Below are positions 1-9,467 of a stretch of 64,000 nucleotides of DNA, in pieces (within the stretch, counting starts at the first letter, position 1; each line of letters starts with the position of its first letter). The position numbers were made by a program, and so were the translations under genes. The stretch spans positions 868,001 to 932,000 of the forward strand of contig NZ_CP073578.1 in the NCBI RefSeq assembly GCF_018199995.1, given 5' to 3'. This DNA comes from Photobacterium sp. GJ3. Lineage in GTDB: Bacteria > Pseudomonadota > Gammaproteobacteria > Enterobacterales > Vibrionaceae. The notes under the pieces are model-generated. The model was not told the DNA's origin and made no database searches. It worked only from the letters and a program-made list of their open reading frames with translations.

Positions 1-886
1 CTGGTATGGTGGTACCACTATCAGTTGGCACGCTCATCTTGAACAGGTCTTGCAGATCACTCTGGCTGATGCCATCAGCAATGGCGCTGCCTTGCCAGAT
101 ATTCTCGGCACCAACATTTAACGCGAGCGCTGAAGCGGATTTTGCAGCATAGAGCACTTCGCCAACCGAGGCGGTGGTGAACCAGCTGGAGAAAATAATT
201 TTATTTTTCGGTGCGCCTGCAACAGCCGCCAGTGTGCTTTCTACAGCTTGCGTGATGGCCTGAGGTTTCGCCAGTTGTGCGTCTGGCACTTGACCGACAC
301 TCTTCAAGACAGCATAAGAGTTGGACAGGCCGACAGGGTTACCTTTGCTGTCTTTCAGATCACTGGTGACCGCAAACATATAGTTGCTGGCCGGATCTAA
401 AGGCTTTGTCAGGATCACGGTCAGTGTGGTTCCGGAAGCTGTCACGATGAAATCGCCATTCTCTGCCGACAAGACTTTCGGTGTGGTTGTATCTGCAGGG
501 TTGGTCGGATCACCAGACTGAATCAGATAGAAGCTGTCTGCTGCGGTTTCTGCGGCCAGATCGTTCCCGGTAAAGTTAATGTTGATGGGTTGAGTGGTAC
601 TCCAGCCGTCTGTCTGGCCCCAGGCGTAGGCCGGGTCACTGATATTCGCCACTTGAGCGCTGCTTTCAGTCGCGATGGTACCATCATCAAGATCCATCGC
701 AATAAAGCTTGGTGTAATGACCTTTTTGTCAGCCGAGAGCAGATCAAACTCGATTTTGGTTTCGGCATTCAGGCTGCTTTTGATATCCGGATCGATGGTT
801 GGTGTACCACTCAGGCCTTTCTCATCCCCACAACCGTATAGTGCAAAGCTGGAAGCAACCAGCAGGGCTAGTAATTTCTTGTTCAT
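1..886 (-). CDS. VolA/Pla-1/cef-type surface lipoprotein lipase, 5' part only
   Basis: The gene runs off the left edge; 295 residues from the N-terminus are visible. It starts MNKKLLALLVAS and reaches a lipobox LYGC with the lipidated Cys at about residue 19, so it is an outer-membrane lipoprotein. The part seen is the N-terminal beta-rich region (with ITQAVESTLAAVAG and NKIIFSSWFTTAS); the lipase catalytic domain lies outside the window. In vibrios the lysophospholipase VolA is encoded directly downstream of a fadL gene and releases fatty acids that FadL imports. Here it lies 39 bp behind a fadL homologue on the same strand, which is the main support for the name. An AGGGG ribosome site precedes ATG 886. 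The family call is an inference from gene order, lipoprotein signal and recognisable N-terminal sequence. Confidence 0.75.
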   Translation of the reverse strand, partial: MNKKLLALLVASSFALYGCGDEKGLSGTPTIDPDIKSSLNAETKIEFDLLSADKKVITPSFIAMDLDDGTIATESSAQVANISDPAYAWGQTDGWSTTQPININFTGNDLAAETAADSFYLIQSGDPTNPADTTTPKVLSAENGDFIVTASGTTLTVILTKPLDPASNYMFAVTSDLKDSKGNPVGLSNSYAVLKSVGQVPDAQLAKPQAITQAVESTLAAVAGAPKNKIIFSSWFTTASVGEVLYAAKSASALALNVGAENIWQGSAIADGISQSDLQDLFKMSVPTDSGTTIP

Positions 887-925
887 TGTATTCCCCTAAA
901 ATTCTGTTCGACGGTGATAACTGGC

Positions 926-2173
926 TTAGAAACGGTAATTGGCCTGGGCTGCACTGATAATCGCGCCGCCGCTGGACTCAAAGTTCTGCCCTTCTTCAGA
1001 GAACGAAATCTCTTCTGCAATGAGGTAAGCCAGACCGATGTCTAAGGATAAATCCGCGTTGAAGTTATAGGTTGCGCCTGCAGAGAACCAGTTTCGGTCC
1101 GTATCCGGAATACTTAGCGTTGGTTTGCCGGCCTGCTCATCAAAGGCGTAGCCGCCACGGATGGTCCATTGCGGGTTGACTTTATAGGTGGCACCAATCG
1201 CATAGCGGAATGTGTCGTCATAATCTTCTTCTTTCAGCAGGCAGAGTCCGGCGTTGCCGTTAAAACCCGGGTTACACTGATTGCTGGTTGCGCGCAGTTC
1301 TTCAAACTTGCTGTACTGTGTCCACTGAACGCTGTAGTGCACTGCCCACTGGTTATCGAGCTGATGAAAGCCAGAGAATTCAGCAATCGCGGGTAAAACA
1401 ACGGTCAGATCACCCGGCACCGTATTATTGGGAATCCCGGTAATACGGCCTGTGAAATCGGTAAAGTCCCCTTCAAAGTCGAGGTCCGTTTGCGAGCGGT
1501 AACTCAAACCGAAGCGGTTGTCGTCATTCAGCTCATAGAGAGCGCCAATGTTCCAGCCAAAGCCCCAGGTGTCACCTTCCATTTTAATGGTTTTGTCACT
1601 GGGTTCTGCACCCGGTACCGCAAGAGCAAGATCACCAAAATGGCGGTTGAGTTCTGCGGTGGCAAAGATGGCACTGATACCGGCGCCCAAGCTGAGTTGC
1701 TCGTTAACACGATACGCAATACTTGGGTTGAAGTTTACGGTAATGAGTGAGGTTTCACCCGCCAGAGATCCCGCATGGAAATTAGGATCGTAGTCTGTTG
1801 TTACCCCGTAGTTTGAGAAGACGCCCAAACCAAAGGCGAGTTTGTCATTGATTGGCTGGATGTAATATCCGGCAGGTACAACACCAATGGGGGCGACGTC
1901 TTTCGCGATTTGATCGCGGTCGACGCTATCCACATCAATCGACGGGTCCACAACGCTGATTGCGCCGGAGAGCGTCCGCTGTTTAAACAGAATCGATGCT
2001 GCAGGGTTGCGGGCCAGAACAGATGCGTTATCTGCGATGGCTGCTTCACCGGCAAAAGCTCGGCCTAATCCGCTGGCTGAGTGTTCTGCGACCTGGAAAC
2101 CAGCACTCTGAGCCTGGAGGGACGTCAGCGCGGCTGCCACGGCGAGTGCGGTTACATGAATTTTTTTGGACAT
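926..2173 (-). CDS. fadL: FadL/OmpP1/TodX-family outer-membrane fatty-acid transporter
   Basis: 415 residues, the usual size for FadL. A 24-residue signal peptide ends at QAQSA, and the mature protein begins GFQVAEHSASGLGRAFAG. This is the N-terminal hatch region of FadL channels, with the conserved NPA tripeptide in ARNPAASILF. The rest alternates as short beta strands and ends in the outer-membrane signature YRF. It takes long-chain fatty acids across the outer membrane. The gene heads a two-gene unit with the VolA-like lipase (39 bp gap). No classical FadR operator was found, but a 16-bp perfect palindrome lies about 180 bp upstream. Confidence 0.93.
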   Translation of the reverse strand: MSKKIHVTALAVAAALTSLQAQSAGFQVAEHSASGLGRAFAGEAAIADNASVLARNPAASILFKQRTLSGAISVVDPSIDVDSVDRDQIAKDVAPIGVVPAGYYIQPINDKLAFGLGVFSNYGVTTDYDPNFHAGSLAGETSLITVNFNPSIAYRVNEQLSLGAGISAIFATAELNRHFGDLALAVPGAEPSDKTIKMEGDTWGFGWNIGALYELNDDNRFGLSYRSQTDLDFEGDFTDFTGRITGIPNNTVPGDLTVVLPAIAEFSGFHQLDNQWAVHYSVQWTQYSKFEELRATSNQCNPGFNGNAGLCLLKEEDYDDTFRYAIGATYKVNPQWTIRGGYAFDEQAGKPTLSIPDTDRNWFSAGATYNFNADLSLDIGLAYLIAEEISFSEEGQNFESSGGAIISAAQANYRF

Positions 2174-2353
2174 TATGCTGCCTCTCTTGTTGTTAATTTT
2201 ATAGGTACGCGTTGCGTGCTTCTATCCATGAAGGAAGGTGAATCTGCTTATATGACTGGAGTATAAGGATTCGAAAACCCAATGTTAACCATATGTAACA
2301 AGCTGTTTGCGGGTTAAACTGCGGTTTTGCACAGTGTATTATTTAAGTTTGTT

Positions 2354-2369
2354 TTAAACAATTGTTTAA
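2354..2369. promoter_or_regulatory. Perfect 16-bp palindrome between rnt and fadL, possible operator
   Basis: TTAAACAATTGTTTAA is a perfect palindrome in the 287-bp gap upstream of fadL. Its shape resembles TetR-family operators; PsrA, a fatty-acid regulator of that family, binds AAAC...GTTT-type palindromes. Its position about 180 bp before the fadL start codon makes a role in fadL control possible. It could equally be chance in an AT-rich gap. Confidence 0.35.
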
Positions 2370-2398
2370 GATTGGGTGTCGGATTGTTTATGAATGAC

Positions 2399-2421
2399 AG
2401 AAAAGGCCCAGCAATGCTGGG
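2399..2421 (-). terminator. Rho-independent terminator of rnt
   Basis: On the minus strand CCCAGCA-T-TGCTGGG forms a 7-bp stem followed by CCTTTT. It lies 40 bp beyond the rnt stop codon. Confidence 0.75.
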
Positions 2422-2460
2422 ACTTTGGTAAGAGGTCTGATGAGTGTTGGTGCTTGTTTG

Positions 2461-3126
2461 CTAACTCTCGATTTCTTCATCTGTTTGAAGTGCAGCGACA
2501 GGCCATCCGCCTAATTTTTTCCATTTGTTAACGATCTCACAAAATAATTCTGCGGTTCGTTCTGTATCATAGAGCGCGGAATGGGCTTCTTTATTATTAA
2601 ACGGAATACCAGCAGCTTCGCAAGCTTTTGCTAGGACAGTTTGCCCCCATGCCAAACCGCTTAAAGCTGCCGTATCAAAGGTTGCAAACGGATGGAAAGG
2701 GATGCGTTTCAGGTTCGCTCGCTCAGATGCCGCCATGACAAAGCTGTGATCGAAATTGGCATTGTGGGCCACCATAATTGCGCGCGAGCAGCCTTCGGCT
2801 TTTTGCTCTTTACGAATGACTTTGTAGATCTCTTTCAACGCTTCTTCTTCGGTCACGGCACCACGCAACGGGCTGAAGGGGTCTTTGATCCCATTGAAAT
2901 CTAACGCTTCCTGATGAATGACTGCACCTTCAAAAGGGGTGATGTGGAAGTGCAGAGTTGTGGCTGGTTTCAGCCATCCTTCTTCATCCATTGTCAGTGT
3001 CACCGCACAGATCTCCAGCAGAGCATCTGTACCGGCATTGAATCCGGCCGTTTCGACATCGACGACCACAGGGAAGAAACCACGAAAGCGACTTTTCAGG
3101 GTATGTTGTGTGTTTTCTTGGCTCAT
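2461..3126 (-). CDS. rnt: Ribonuclease T
   Basis: 221 residues, close to the E. coli enzyme. It is a homodimeric 3'-5' exoribonuclease of the DEDDh group that trims the 3' ends of tRNA and other stable RNAs. All five catalytic residues are visible: D23 and E25 in [11 protein letters not shown]126 in HNANFDHSF, and H182 and D187 in HSALYDTER. It is divergent from motY with a 173-bp gap, the same arrangement as in other vibrios. A terminator follows at 2399-2421. Confidence 0.97.
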   Translation of the reverse strand: MSQENTQHTLKSRFRGFFPVVVDVETAGFNAGTDALLEICAVTLTMDEEGWLKPATTLHFHITPFEGAVIHQEALDFNGIKDPFSPLRGAVTEEEALKEIYKVIRKEQKAEGCSRAIMVAHNANFDHSFVMAASERANLKRIPFHPFATFDTAALSGLAWGQTVLAKACEAAGIPFNNKEAHSALYDTERTAELFCEIVNKWKKLGGWPVAALQTDEEIES

Positions 3127-3240
3127 GAGATTGCTGCTGATAAAAATGAAGCCAGCATTATGTCAGATCTGGAAATTAAGCTAAACCCTCATCCTCAGGC
3201 GCGAATACATTGATACAGAGCCATAAAGCGAAAACTGAAT

Positions 3241-3267
3241 TAAAGATTTTGCGCGAAAATCCGATAC
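3241..3267 (+). promoter_or_regulatory. Sigma-28 (FliA) promoter of motY
   Basis: TAAA, a 15-base spacer and TCCGATAC match the flagellar sigma-28 consensus TAAA-N15-GCCGATAA at 10 of 12 fixed positions. The -10 element ends 32 bp before the motY ATG. Late flagellar motor genes, including motY, are known to use this sigma factor. Confidence 0.8.
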
Positions 3268-3299
3268 AATATTGAGTTCTTGCAAGTAGGTTTGACCGG

Positions 3300-4196
3300 A
3301 TGAAAAAAATGACGTTGCCATTAAAGCTGGGGGCTTTGACTTTCTCACTGCTGAGTGTCTGCTCACAGGCATGGGCCGGAAAGTACTATGTTGCGACCCC
3401 GGCAGAATCGGCCTGGAAGATGGCAACAGCGACGCCATTGGAATGTCAGCTTCAGCATGACATCCCGCATTTTGGTCAGGCGTCCTTTACCTCCCGTGCC
3501 AGTAAAAAAATCAATCTGGATTTTGAACTGAGTATGCGTCGTCCTTTGGGCCAGACAAGCAATGTTACGCTGGTCTCGATGCCGCCTCGCTGGCGACCGG
3601 GTGAAGCTGCAGAGCCGCTGGCAAAACTGAAGTTTTTCAAGCAGTTCGATGGTTATGTGGGCGGGCAAATGGCCTGGACCATGCTGTCTGAACTGGAAGA
3701 AGGTAAAATTCCGACATTCAGCTACGCCGACTGGCAGCACCGCAGCGAGCGTGTCAACGTTGGTTTGTCTGCGGTGGCATTCAGTGCGGGGTACAGTGCC
3801 TTCAGTACCTGTCTTGCCAATTTGCTGCCGTACAACTTTGAAGATATTTCCTTCACTGTGCTGCATTATGACAAAAACAGCGATGAGCTGAATAAAGCGT
3901 CCCGGAAACGACTGGCGCAGATCGCGGATTTCATTAAATACAGCGAAGATATCGACCTGGTGCTGGTGGCCACTTACAGCGACTCATCAGGCGGAAAAAA
4001 TACCAATCAGGTGCTCTCTGAACGTCGAGCCGAGAAACTGGAAGATTACTTTGTGTCACTGGGGTTACCGAAAGACCGTATTCAGGTCCAGGGATTCGGT
4101 GAGCGTCGCCCGATCGCAGACAACAGCACCCCGATCGGACGAAACAAAAACCGTCGGGTGGTCATTTCGATGGGACGCAGTTCCAGCATTCTGTAA
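3300..4196 (+). CDS. motY: Sodium-driven flagellar motor protein MotY
   Basis: 298 residues. A signal peptide ends at SQAWA, so the mature periplasmic protein begins GKYYVATP. The N-terminal two thirds are the MotY-specific domain that sits on the T ring of the polar flagellar basal body. Residues from about 175 form an OmpA-like peptidoglycan-binding domain, with [14 protein letters not shown] and a C-terminal [10 protein letters not shown]. MotY anchors the PomAB stator in sodium-driven motors. The ATG is preceded by a sigma-28 promoter. A large imperfect hairpin follows the stop (4207-4245). Confidence 0.95.
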   Translation: MKKMTLPLKLGALTFSLLSVCSQAWAGKYYVATPAESAWKMATATPLECQLQHDIPHFGQASFTSRASKKINLDFELSMRRPLGQTSNVTLVSMPPRWRPGEAAEPLAKLKFFKQFDGYVGGQMAWTMLSELEEGKIPTFSYADWQHRSERVNVGLSAVAFSAGYSAFSTCLANLLPYNFEDISFTVLHYDKNSDELNKASRKRLAQIADFIKYSEDIDLVLVATYSDSSGGKNTNQVLSERRAEKLEDYFVSLGLPKDRIQVQGFGERRPIADNSTPIGRNKNRRVVISMGRSSSIL

Positions 4197-4206
4197 CATG
4201 AACAGG

Positions 4207-4245
4207 GCCTGCGACCCATGCCGACGTTGTCGGGTGGGTGCAGGC
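4207..4245. terminator. Large hairpin between motY and the DUF2753 gene
   Basis: GCCTGC at 4207-4212 pairs with GCAGGC at 4240-4245, and CCGAC/GTCGG extends the inner stem. No U tract follows on either strand, so it may end transcription weakly or only protect 3' ends of the two converging transcripts. Confidence 0.4.
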
Positions 4246-4252
4246 GTTCCAC

Positions 4253-4696
4253 TCACTGTAAACGGAAGCGGGCGATGAGTTCGCACTGATTCGAGGTGGT
4301 GATATGTGCCACTTGCTGGGCCACCCGAGGGTTTGGATGCCGCTTGAGGAAATCAATCAATGCGGACTTACAGCAGCCCAATGAACTGATGAAGGCTTCA
4401 CATTCACGGTGAGGGCATTGCGGAATCAGCGCCATGATCTGTTCCGAAGCCAGCTGCAAATATTTGAGTTCGTAGTCTTTATCTCCCTGCTTACGCCAGA
4501 AGCTCGCCATGTTATGGCAGGCAGTGACCTTAATTGCCAGTAACTCTTCCAGCTCATCCTGGGTCCCTTCAATGGCTTCCAGTTGCTGCGATTCGGCCAG
4601 TGCGAGCTGGTAATGAATCACAGACATCATCGGCTTCTCGGCTTTTTCAGCTTCAGCGGCCAGTAAGGTATGCATTTCCCACCGTGACACGTTCAT
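4253..4696 (-). CDS. DUF2753-family protein
   Basis: 147 residues from the start chosen here. The reading frame extends 25 codons further upstream, but a strong AGGAGG site stands 6 bases before ATG 4696, and the extension would overlap the upstream sod gene. The protein is helical and acidic (RWEMHTLLAAEAEKAEKP, then EELLAIKVTACHNMASF), with a cysteine cluster near the C-terminus (CPHRECEAF, SLGCCKS). The pattern resembles a TPR-like helical repeat. The family has no known function. It lies 14 bp behind the superoxide dismutase gene and is surely co-transcribed with it. Confidence 0.8.
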   Translation of the reverse strand: MNVSRWEMHTLLAAEAEKAEKPMMSVIHYQLALAESQQLEAIEGTQDELEELLAIKVTACHNMASFWRKQGDKDYELKYLQLASEQIMALIPQCPHRECEAFISSLGCCKSALIDFLKRHPNPRVAQQVAHITTSNQCELIARFRLQ

Positions 4697-4710
4697 TGTG
4701 TTTCCTCCTG

Positions 4711-5322
4711 TTACTGTTGGAGCGTCTCCAGGTAGTTTTGTTCTACCTGCTCCCAATCGACCACATGCCACCAGGCATCAATGTATTCAGGGCGTTTGTT
4801 CTGATACGACAGATAATAGGCATGTTCCCAGACATCCAGCGCCAGAATAGGCGTCCCGCGTTTTTCGACCACATCCATAAGCGGGTTGTCCTGATTTCCC
4901 GTGGTGGAGATCTCTAGTCTGCCATCGACCACAGACAGCCAGATAAAGCCGGAACCAAAATGGGTGGCAGCCGCTTCGGAGAATGCAGCCTGAAAATCAT
5001 CAAAGCTGCCAAAGTGGCAGCGAATGGCTTCCGCCAGCAATCCGCCCGGTTGGCCGCCACCATTCGGTGACATGCAAATCCAATACAGGTTGTGGTTATA
5101 GAAACCGCCCCCGTGGTTGCGAACCGCAGGGTTGAGCTCTGAAACCCGTGAAAAGATTGCTTCAAAGCTTTGTTCTGCCAGCGGTGTTCCCTGAATTGCA
5201 CTGATGAACTTGTCGAAATAGGTTCTGTGGTGACGGCTGTAATGCACTTCCATCGTTTTGGCGTCGATGTAAGGTTCGAGTGCATCGTATGCATAGGGCA
5301 GGGCCGGGAATTGAAATGACAT
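4711..5322 (-). CDS. sodA: Superoxide dismutase, Mn/Fe family, Mn-type signature
   Basis: 203 residues. The four metal ligands are H27, H77 (in FYNHNLYW), D163 and H167 (in LDVWEHAYYL). Features that separate Mn from Fe enzymes point to the Mn type: the run GGG before the second ligand and the active-site Gln in TTGNQDNPLM. It dismutates superoxide in the cytoplasm. An AAAGGAGG site precedes ATG 5322. A Fur box lies about 40 bp upstream, in line with iron-dependent repression of sodA-type genes. It is followed by the DUF2753 gene. Cambialistic metal use cannot be excluded from sequence. Confidence 0.88.
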   Translation of the reverse strand: MSFQFPALPYAYDALEPYIDAKTMEVHYSRHHRTYFDKFISAIQGTPLAEQSFEAIFSRVSELNPAVRNHGGGFYNHNLYWICMSPNGGGQPGGLLAEAIRCHFGSFDDFQAAFSEAAATHFGSGFIWLSVVDGRLEISTTGNQDNPLMDVVEKRGTPILALDVWEHAYYLSYQNKRPEYIDAWWHVVDWEQVEQNYLETLQQ

Positions 5323-5359
5323 GGGCTGTCCTCCTTTTATGAAAGATCTAAATAGTAAT

Positions 5360-5378
5360 GAGATCGTTTATCATTATC
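5360..5378 (-). promoter_or_regulatory. Fur box upstream of the superoxide dismutase gene
   Basis: On the minus strand GATAATGATAAACGATCTC matches 14 of 19 positions of the Fur consensus, including an unbroken first 11. It lies 38-56 bp upstream of the sod start codon, where a repressor would block RNA polymerase. Confidence 0.65.
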
Positions 5379-5505
5379 AATAAGTTTAAGTCTGAATGCG
5401 CTGAGATCTCAACATTGAAGCTGAGAGGGATGCAAAAAACGCTAGATTGATAAAAGCGAAGGTGAAACAGACAAAAAATCTATCGAGAAAAAGCGTGGTG
5501 TGCAT

Positions 5506-5850
5506 ATGAAATGGCAACTGATGGCTATGGCAATGATTCTTTCAGTCACTTCCGCTGTTGCAGAAGAAAAAAATATCACCAACAGTGGATTGGAGATGCT
5601 GAAAGAAGAAATTGCTGCAGCAACTCAGGCTCAGTTAGTGACGAAAGAGCAAGCTGAAGAAATGGGACTGAACAAAGCTGCAACCTATGAAGTGTTCAGT
5701 ACGGTGAGTGCGGATAATCTCACGGCAAACGTGCTGGAAAAACTGAAAGCGTCGAAAATGCCATACTACTCTGTTGAGGTGATGGAACCTGGCAACGAAT
5801 CAGAGAATTATCGGGCCGAAGTCATTGAGTATTTTGGCAAGGTGGAATAA
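5506..5850 (+). CDS. Small exported protein of unknown function
   Basis: 114 residues from ATG 5506; a GTG two codons earlier is also open but is not favoured. A signal peptide MKWQLMAMAMILSVTSAVA is followed by a charged mature part of about 95 residues. The second half (FSTVSADNLTANVLEKL, then YYSVEVMEPG and YRAEVIEYF) has the strand-helix-strand rhythm of BhsA/YhcN-type (DUF1471) periplasmic stress proteins, but the match is weak and by eye only. There is no convincing ribosome site. The gene stands alone, divergent from sod and convergent with gloA, with a hairpin at 5877-5899 between the two ends. Confidence 0.7.
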   Translation: MKWQLMAMAMILSVTSAVAEEKNITNSGLEMLKEEIAAATQAQLVTKEQAEEMGLNKAATYEVFSTVSADNLTANVLEKLKASKMPYYSVEVMEPGNESENYRAEVIEYFGKVE

Positions 5851-5876
5851 CCAGCGGGTGTAACAGAACGTTGGAT

Positions 5877-5899
5877 TGTGGGCAGGCATCCTGCCCACA
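5877..5899. terminator. Hairpin between two convergent genes
   Basis: TGTGGGCAGG-CAT-CCTGCCCACA is a perfect 10-bp stem with a 3-base loop between the ends of the 5506 gene and gloA. Neither strand has a U tract, so it is a terminator only in the broad sense. Confidence 0.5.
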
Positions 5900-5904
5900 C
5901 GCTT

Positions 5905-6300
5905 TCAGGCCTCGCGCTGGATCAATTCAATCTGATAACCGTCCGGATCCCGGACAAACGCGATATGTGTGGTCCCGCCTTTCACCGGACCCGGTTCACG
6001 TGTCACGTTTCCGCCCGCTTGCTTGATGGCGTCACAGGTGGCGTAAATATCTTCAACGCCAATGGCAATGTGCCCAAACGCGGTGCCCATATCGTATTCT
6101 GAGGTGCCCCAGTTATAGGTCAGCTCAATGACAGCGCCTTCCGACTCATCAGCATATCCCACGAAAGCCAGTGTATACTGATAGGCTTCGTTTTCTGATT
6201 GTCTCAGCAGCTTCATGCCCATCACGTCTGTATAGAATGCGATTGAACGGTCCAGATCGCCAACCCGGAGCATCGTGTGTAAAATTTGTCCGTTAGCCAT
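5905..6300 (-). CDS. gloA: Lactoylglutathione lyase (glyoxalase I)
   Basis: 131 residues from ATG 6300; the longer open frame upstream would run into nth. GloA turns the hemithioacetal of methylglyoxal and glutathione into S-lactoylglutathione. The four Ni(II)-type metal ligands are present at H8, E59, H77 and E125, each three residues later than in the E. coli enzyme. Conserved blocks [22 protein letters not shown] and [13 protein letters not shown] are intact. It lies 16 bp after nth with a GGAG ribosome site, so the two are probably co-transcribed. Confidence 0.96.
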   Translation of the reverse strand: MANGQILHTMLRVGDLDRSIAFYTDVMGMKLLRQSENEAYQYTLAFVGYADESEGAVIELTYNWGTSEYDMGTAFGHIAIGVEDIYATCDAIKQAGGNVTREPGPVKGGTTHIAFVRDPDGYQIELIQREA

Positions 6301-6316
6301 GTCTGTCTCCTCTGGT

Positions 6317-6958
6317 TTATTCGTTCGGATAAACTTTCTCTTTGAATTCACAAAGATCTTCAATAATGCAGCTGCCACAACGGGGTTTTCGGGCAACACA
6401 GGTATAACGACCGTGCAGGATCAGCCAATGATGCACGTCGACTTTAAATTCTTTGGGCACCACTTTCAGAAGTTTTTGTTCCACTTCGTCGACATTCTTG
6501 CCCATAGCAAACTTGGTGCGATTCGACACCCGGAAAATATGGGTATCAACAGCAATTGTCGGCCAGCCAAAGGCGGTATTGAGAACAACATTTGCGGTTT
6601 TCCGGCCAACGCCCGGCAAGGCTTCCAGTGCTTCACGGTTTTCAGGGACTTCACCGCCGTGTTGCTCCACCAGAATCCGGCAGGTTTTGATGACGTTCTC
6701 AGCTTTAGAGTTAAACAAGCCGATGGTTTTAATATATTCCTTCACGCCTTCGACACCCAGAGCCAGGATGGTTTCAGGCGTGTTGGCGACCGGATATAGT
6801 TTGTCGGTCGCTTTGTTGACACTGACATCAGTTGCCTGCGCTGAGAGCAGCACGGCAATCAGGAGTTCAAAGGGGGTGCTCCAGTTGAGCTCTGTTTCCG
6901 GATGTGGGTTTTCGGCCCGCAATCGCTCAAGGATTTGAACGCGTTTCTGGTTATTCAT
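6317..6958 (-). CDS. nth: Endonuclease III
   Basis: 213 residues. This DNA glycosylase/AP lyase removes oxidised pyrimidines. The helix-hairpin-helix [13 protein letters not shown] holds the catalytic Lys at K120, and the general base is D138 in AVDTHIFRV; both match E. coli numbering exactly. The 4Fe-4S loop is C187-X6-C194-X2-C197-X5-C203. In many gammaproteobacteria nth ends the rsx operon. Here it follows rsxE at a distance of about 106 bp on the same strand, so read-through is likely. Confidence 0.97.
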   Translation of the reverse strand: MNNQKRVQILERLRAENPHPETELNWSTPFELLIAVLLSAQATDVSVNKATDKLYPVANTPETILALGVEGVKEYIKTIGLFNSKAENVIKTCRILVEQHGGEVPENREALEALPGVGRKTANVVLNTAFGWPTIAVDTHIFRVSNRTKFAMGKNVDEVEQKLLKVVPKEFKVDVHHWLILHGRYTCVARKPRCGSCIIEDLCEFKEKVYPNE

Positions 6959-7064
6959 GCTCGCTTCCTTCGTTCAGCAAGGCAGGTTCCGGCAGTTGAG
7001 TCTGTAGGGATGCCGGAAACCTGTGTCTGAATCTATGTCTGCGGTGATCGCAAGACAACAACAT

Positions 7065-7769
7065 TTAATTCGCGGAGGTAATTCGCACCCGCTCGATTTC
7101 TGGCTTCTGCTCGGCGACTTTGGTTTTTTCTGCACGCTTCTTGTCGATGATGTTTTTCAGCGCGATCAGAAAACCGACGCCGATGAACGCCCCCGGCGGC
7201 AGCATGGCCAGCAGGAAATTATTGTCGGTACTGAAGACTTCGATTCGCAGCACGGCAGCCCAGTCGCCCAGCAGCCGGTCTGCGCCATCAAACAGGGTGC
7301 CATTCCCCAGAATCTCCCGGCCAGCCCCCAGAACAACCAACACCGCTGTCATGCCCAATCCCATCCAGAGACCATCTATCACGGCGGGCATCGGGGCATT
7401 TTTAGAGGCAAATGATTCGGCCCGGCCAATGATGATGCAATTGGTGACGATGAGGGGAATAAAAATCCCCAGCGACAGGAACAGCCCGTAGGTGTAGGCA
7501 TTCATCAGTAACTGGACACAGGTCACCAGGGCCGCGATGATCATGACAAAAATGGGAATCCGAACTTCGCTGGGCACCCATTCCCGAATCAGCGAGACAA
7601 TCAGGTTTGACCCGACCAGAACCATAGTGGTGGCAATGCCAAGTCCCAGTGCGTTGGTGACTGTGGCTGAAACCGCCAGCAGCGGACATAACCCCAGTAA
7701 CTGAACAATCGCCGGGTTGTTGTGCCAGAGGCCATTGGCCATTAACTCTTTATTTTGCGCAGAACTCAT
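7065..7769 (-). CDS. rsxE: Rsx/Rnf electron transport complex subunit RsxE
   Basis: 234 residues, an integral membrane protein with about six helices (for example [16 protein letters not shown]). RsxE and RsxA form the membrane core that carries a 2Fe-2S centre between the two sides, through conserved Cys residues in GLCPLLAVS and TNCIIIG. The complex moves electrons from NADH towards ferredoxin-level acceptors; in enteric bacteria it keeps SoxR reduced. The charged tail ([19 protein letters not shown]) is cytoplasmic. It starts 5 bp after rsxG ends. Confidence 0.96.
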   Translation of the reverse strand: MSSAQNKELMANGLWHNNPAIVQLLGLCPLLAVSATVTNALGLGIATTMVLVGSNLIVSLIREWVPSEVRIPIFVMIIAALVTCVQLLMNAYTYGLFLSLGIFIPLIVTNCIIIGRAESFASKNAPMPAVIDGLWMGLGMTAVLVVLGAGREILGNGTLFDGADRLLGDWAAVLRIEVFSTDNNFLLAMLPPGAFIGVGFLIALKNIIDKKRAEKTKVAEQKPEIERVRITSAN

Positions 7770-7774
7770 GAGGC

Positions 7775-8410
7775 TCAGACTCCTTCGCAGTTTGCGGGTT
7801 GTGTGAACAGGGATTCCCCATGCGCATCAAAGTAGAGGGACACACGTTTGACCGCATTCACCACGGCGCGCGGCGTAATTGTCGCCCCGGTGAACTGGTC
7901 GAAGTCTCCTCCGTCTTTACGGACCGCCCAGCGGGGATCTTTTTCTCCGTTGAGTTTTCGGCCGGTAAAGCTGTCAATCCAGCGGGTGATCCGGGTATCA
8001 ATTTTGTCGCCGAGCCCAGGTGTTTCCTGATGGGCCAACACACGAACCCCTGTCACTGTTCCTGTCATATCCAGGCCCACGATGATTTTGATCGCCCCGT
8101 TGTAGCCATCGGGTGCGATGGCTTCAATGGCAACGCCACTGGGCTGATCTGCCTGAGTCGCCAGATAGGCAGGCATGGGCTCACTGGTTCCCAGGTGTTC
8201 CTGATCCTGAATCAGGGTGCAGTGTTTATAAAGCTCATTATCATGGTTGTCTTTCGGGATGACCTGATTCAGCACCTGAAGCAGTTGTTTTTGTTCCTGC
8301 TCCTGAATCCGGGAAGCCGTGACTTGATGCGTCAGAGCAACCAGTGCCGTTGCCAGCAGGGCTGACAGTGCCAAAATGCCCCCGTTTTTTTGCATATTCT
8401 TCAGTATCAT
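7775..8410 (-). CDS. rsxG: Rsx/Rnf complex flavoprotein subunit RsxG
   Basis: 211 residues. One N-terminal helix anchors a periplasmic FMN-binding domain. The flavinylation motif is DQFTGATIT near residues 171-179, with Thr in place of the usual Ser of SGAT; Thr177 is the expected site for covalent FMN added by ApbE. Conserved [12 protein letters not shown] is present. It lies between rsxD and rsxE with 8-bp and 5-bp gaps. Confidence 0.96.
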   Translation of the reverse strand: MILKNMQKNGGILALSALLATALVALTHQVTASRIQEQEQKQLLQVLNQVIPKDNHDNELYKHCTLIQDQEHLGTSEPMPAYLATQADQPSGVAIEAIAPDGYNGAIKIIVGLDMTGTVTGVRVLAHQETPGLGDKIDTRITRWIDSFTGRKLNGEKDPRWAVRKDGGDFDQFTGATITPRAVVNAVKRVSLYFDAHGESLFTQPANCEGV

Positions 8411-8418
8411 GGCTGCTC

Positions 8419-9465
8419 CTAGGAATGACCGTAAGTGCGCGGACGAGTATAGTAGTCAATCAGCGGGACACACATGTTTGCCAGCAATACGCTGAACGCC
8501 ACACCATCCGGAAAACCACCGAAGGTGCGGATCAGGTATGTCAGAATTCCGATCATGGCGCCAAAAATGAGCCGGCCCTTGGTCGTGGTCGAAGCCGAGA
8601 CCGGATCGGTGGCAATGAAAAATGCGCCCAGCATGGTGGCACCGGAAAGCAGATGAACCATGGGTGATGCGGTGCCGTCCGGGCTGATGAGATAGCCCAG
8701 GCTGCTGATTACAAAGAGCGATGCCAGCATGGCAACCGGGATCTGCCATTGGATGATTCGCAGCTTAAGCAGTATCAGGCCGCCAATCAGGAATCCAAGG
8801 TTCACCCAAGTCCAGCCAACGCCAGCCAGTCCGCTGAAAACAGGGCTGTCCATGGCTTCAGTGGCCGTAAATCCGGCTTTCATTGCGGTTTTGATGGTAT
8901 CCAGTGGTGTGGCCATGGTGACGCCATCAATTCCGTTCCGGAGCTGGTGGACGCTGAAACCATCTGTGGTAAAGCCGGTAAAAATAACCTGAAGGCTTTC
9001 CATGAGCGTGACCGGATGTTCACTGATGGCCGCGGGCGGCAGCCAGGACGTCATGGGCACCGGGAAAGAGATCAGCAGCACCACATAAGCCACCATCGCC
9101 GGGTTGAACAGATTTTGCCCCAGACCACCGTACAGATGTTTGGCGATGACAATGGCAAAAAAGATCCCAATGACGGTGATCCACCAGGGCGCCAGCGGGG
9201 GAATGGATAAGCCAAGCAATACGCCGGTCAGCAGGGCGCTGTTGTCACGGACCTGACGAACCCTGCGTTTTCGGAGTACCAGTACCGCAGATTCTGCGAT
9301 GATGGCCAGGCTGCCTGCGAACAAGACCTGAACAAGAACGCCCCAACCGAAAAAGTAACATTGCGCAGCAAAGCCAAGAGCACAACACAAAAGGACGTTG
9401 CGCATGATGTCATGGGTGCTGCGACGACTGTGCGCGTGGGGAGAACTGGCAATATTAAAAGCCAC
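8419..9465 (-). CDS. rsxD: Rsx/Rnf complex flavoprotein subunit RsxD
   Basis: 348 residues, an NqrB/RnfD-type membrane protein with several helices. It opens with a short cytoplasmic arm containing [11 protein letters not shown], typical of RsxD. The covalent FMN site lies in [15 protein letters not shown]. The conserved loop [19 protein letters not shown] is near the C-terminus. The gene starts 2 bp after the rsxC stop, so translation is coupled. Confidence 0.96.
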   Translation of the reverse strand: MAFNIASSPHAHSRRSTHDIMRNVLLCCALGFAAQCYFFGWGVLVQVLFAGSLAIIAESAVLVLRKRRVRQVRDNSALLTGVLLGLSIPPLAPWWITVIGIFFAIVIAKHLYGGLGQNLFNPAMVAYVVLLISFPVPMTSWLPPAAISEHPVTLMESLQVIFTGFTTDGFSVHQLRNGIDGVTMATPLDTIKTAMKAGFTATEAMDSPVFSGLAGVGWTWVNLGFLIGGLILLKLRIIQWQIPVAMLASLFVISSLGYLISPDGTASPMVHLLSGATMLGAFFIATDPVSASTTTKGRLIFGAMIGILTYLIRTFGGFPDGVAFSVLLANMCVPLIDYYTRPRTYGHS

Positions 9466-9467
9466 GG

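Noticed and set aside
4697-4771. Longer start for the DUF2753 protein
   Set aside because: It would overlap the sod gene, and a strong AGGAGG site supports ATG 4696.
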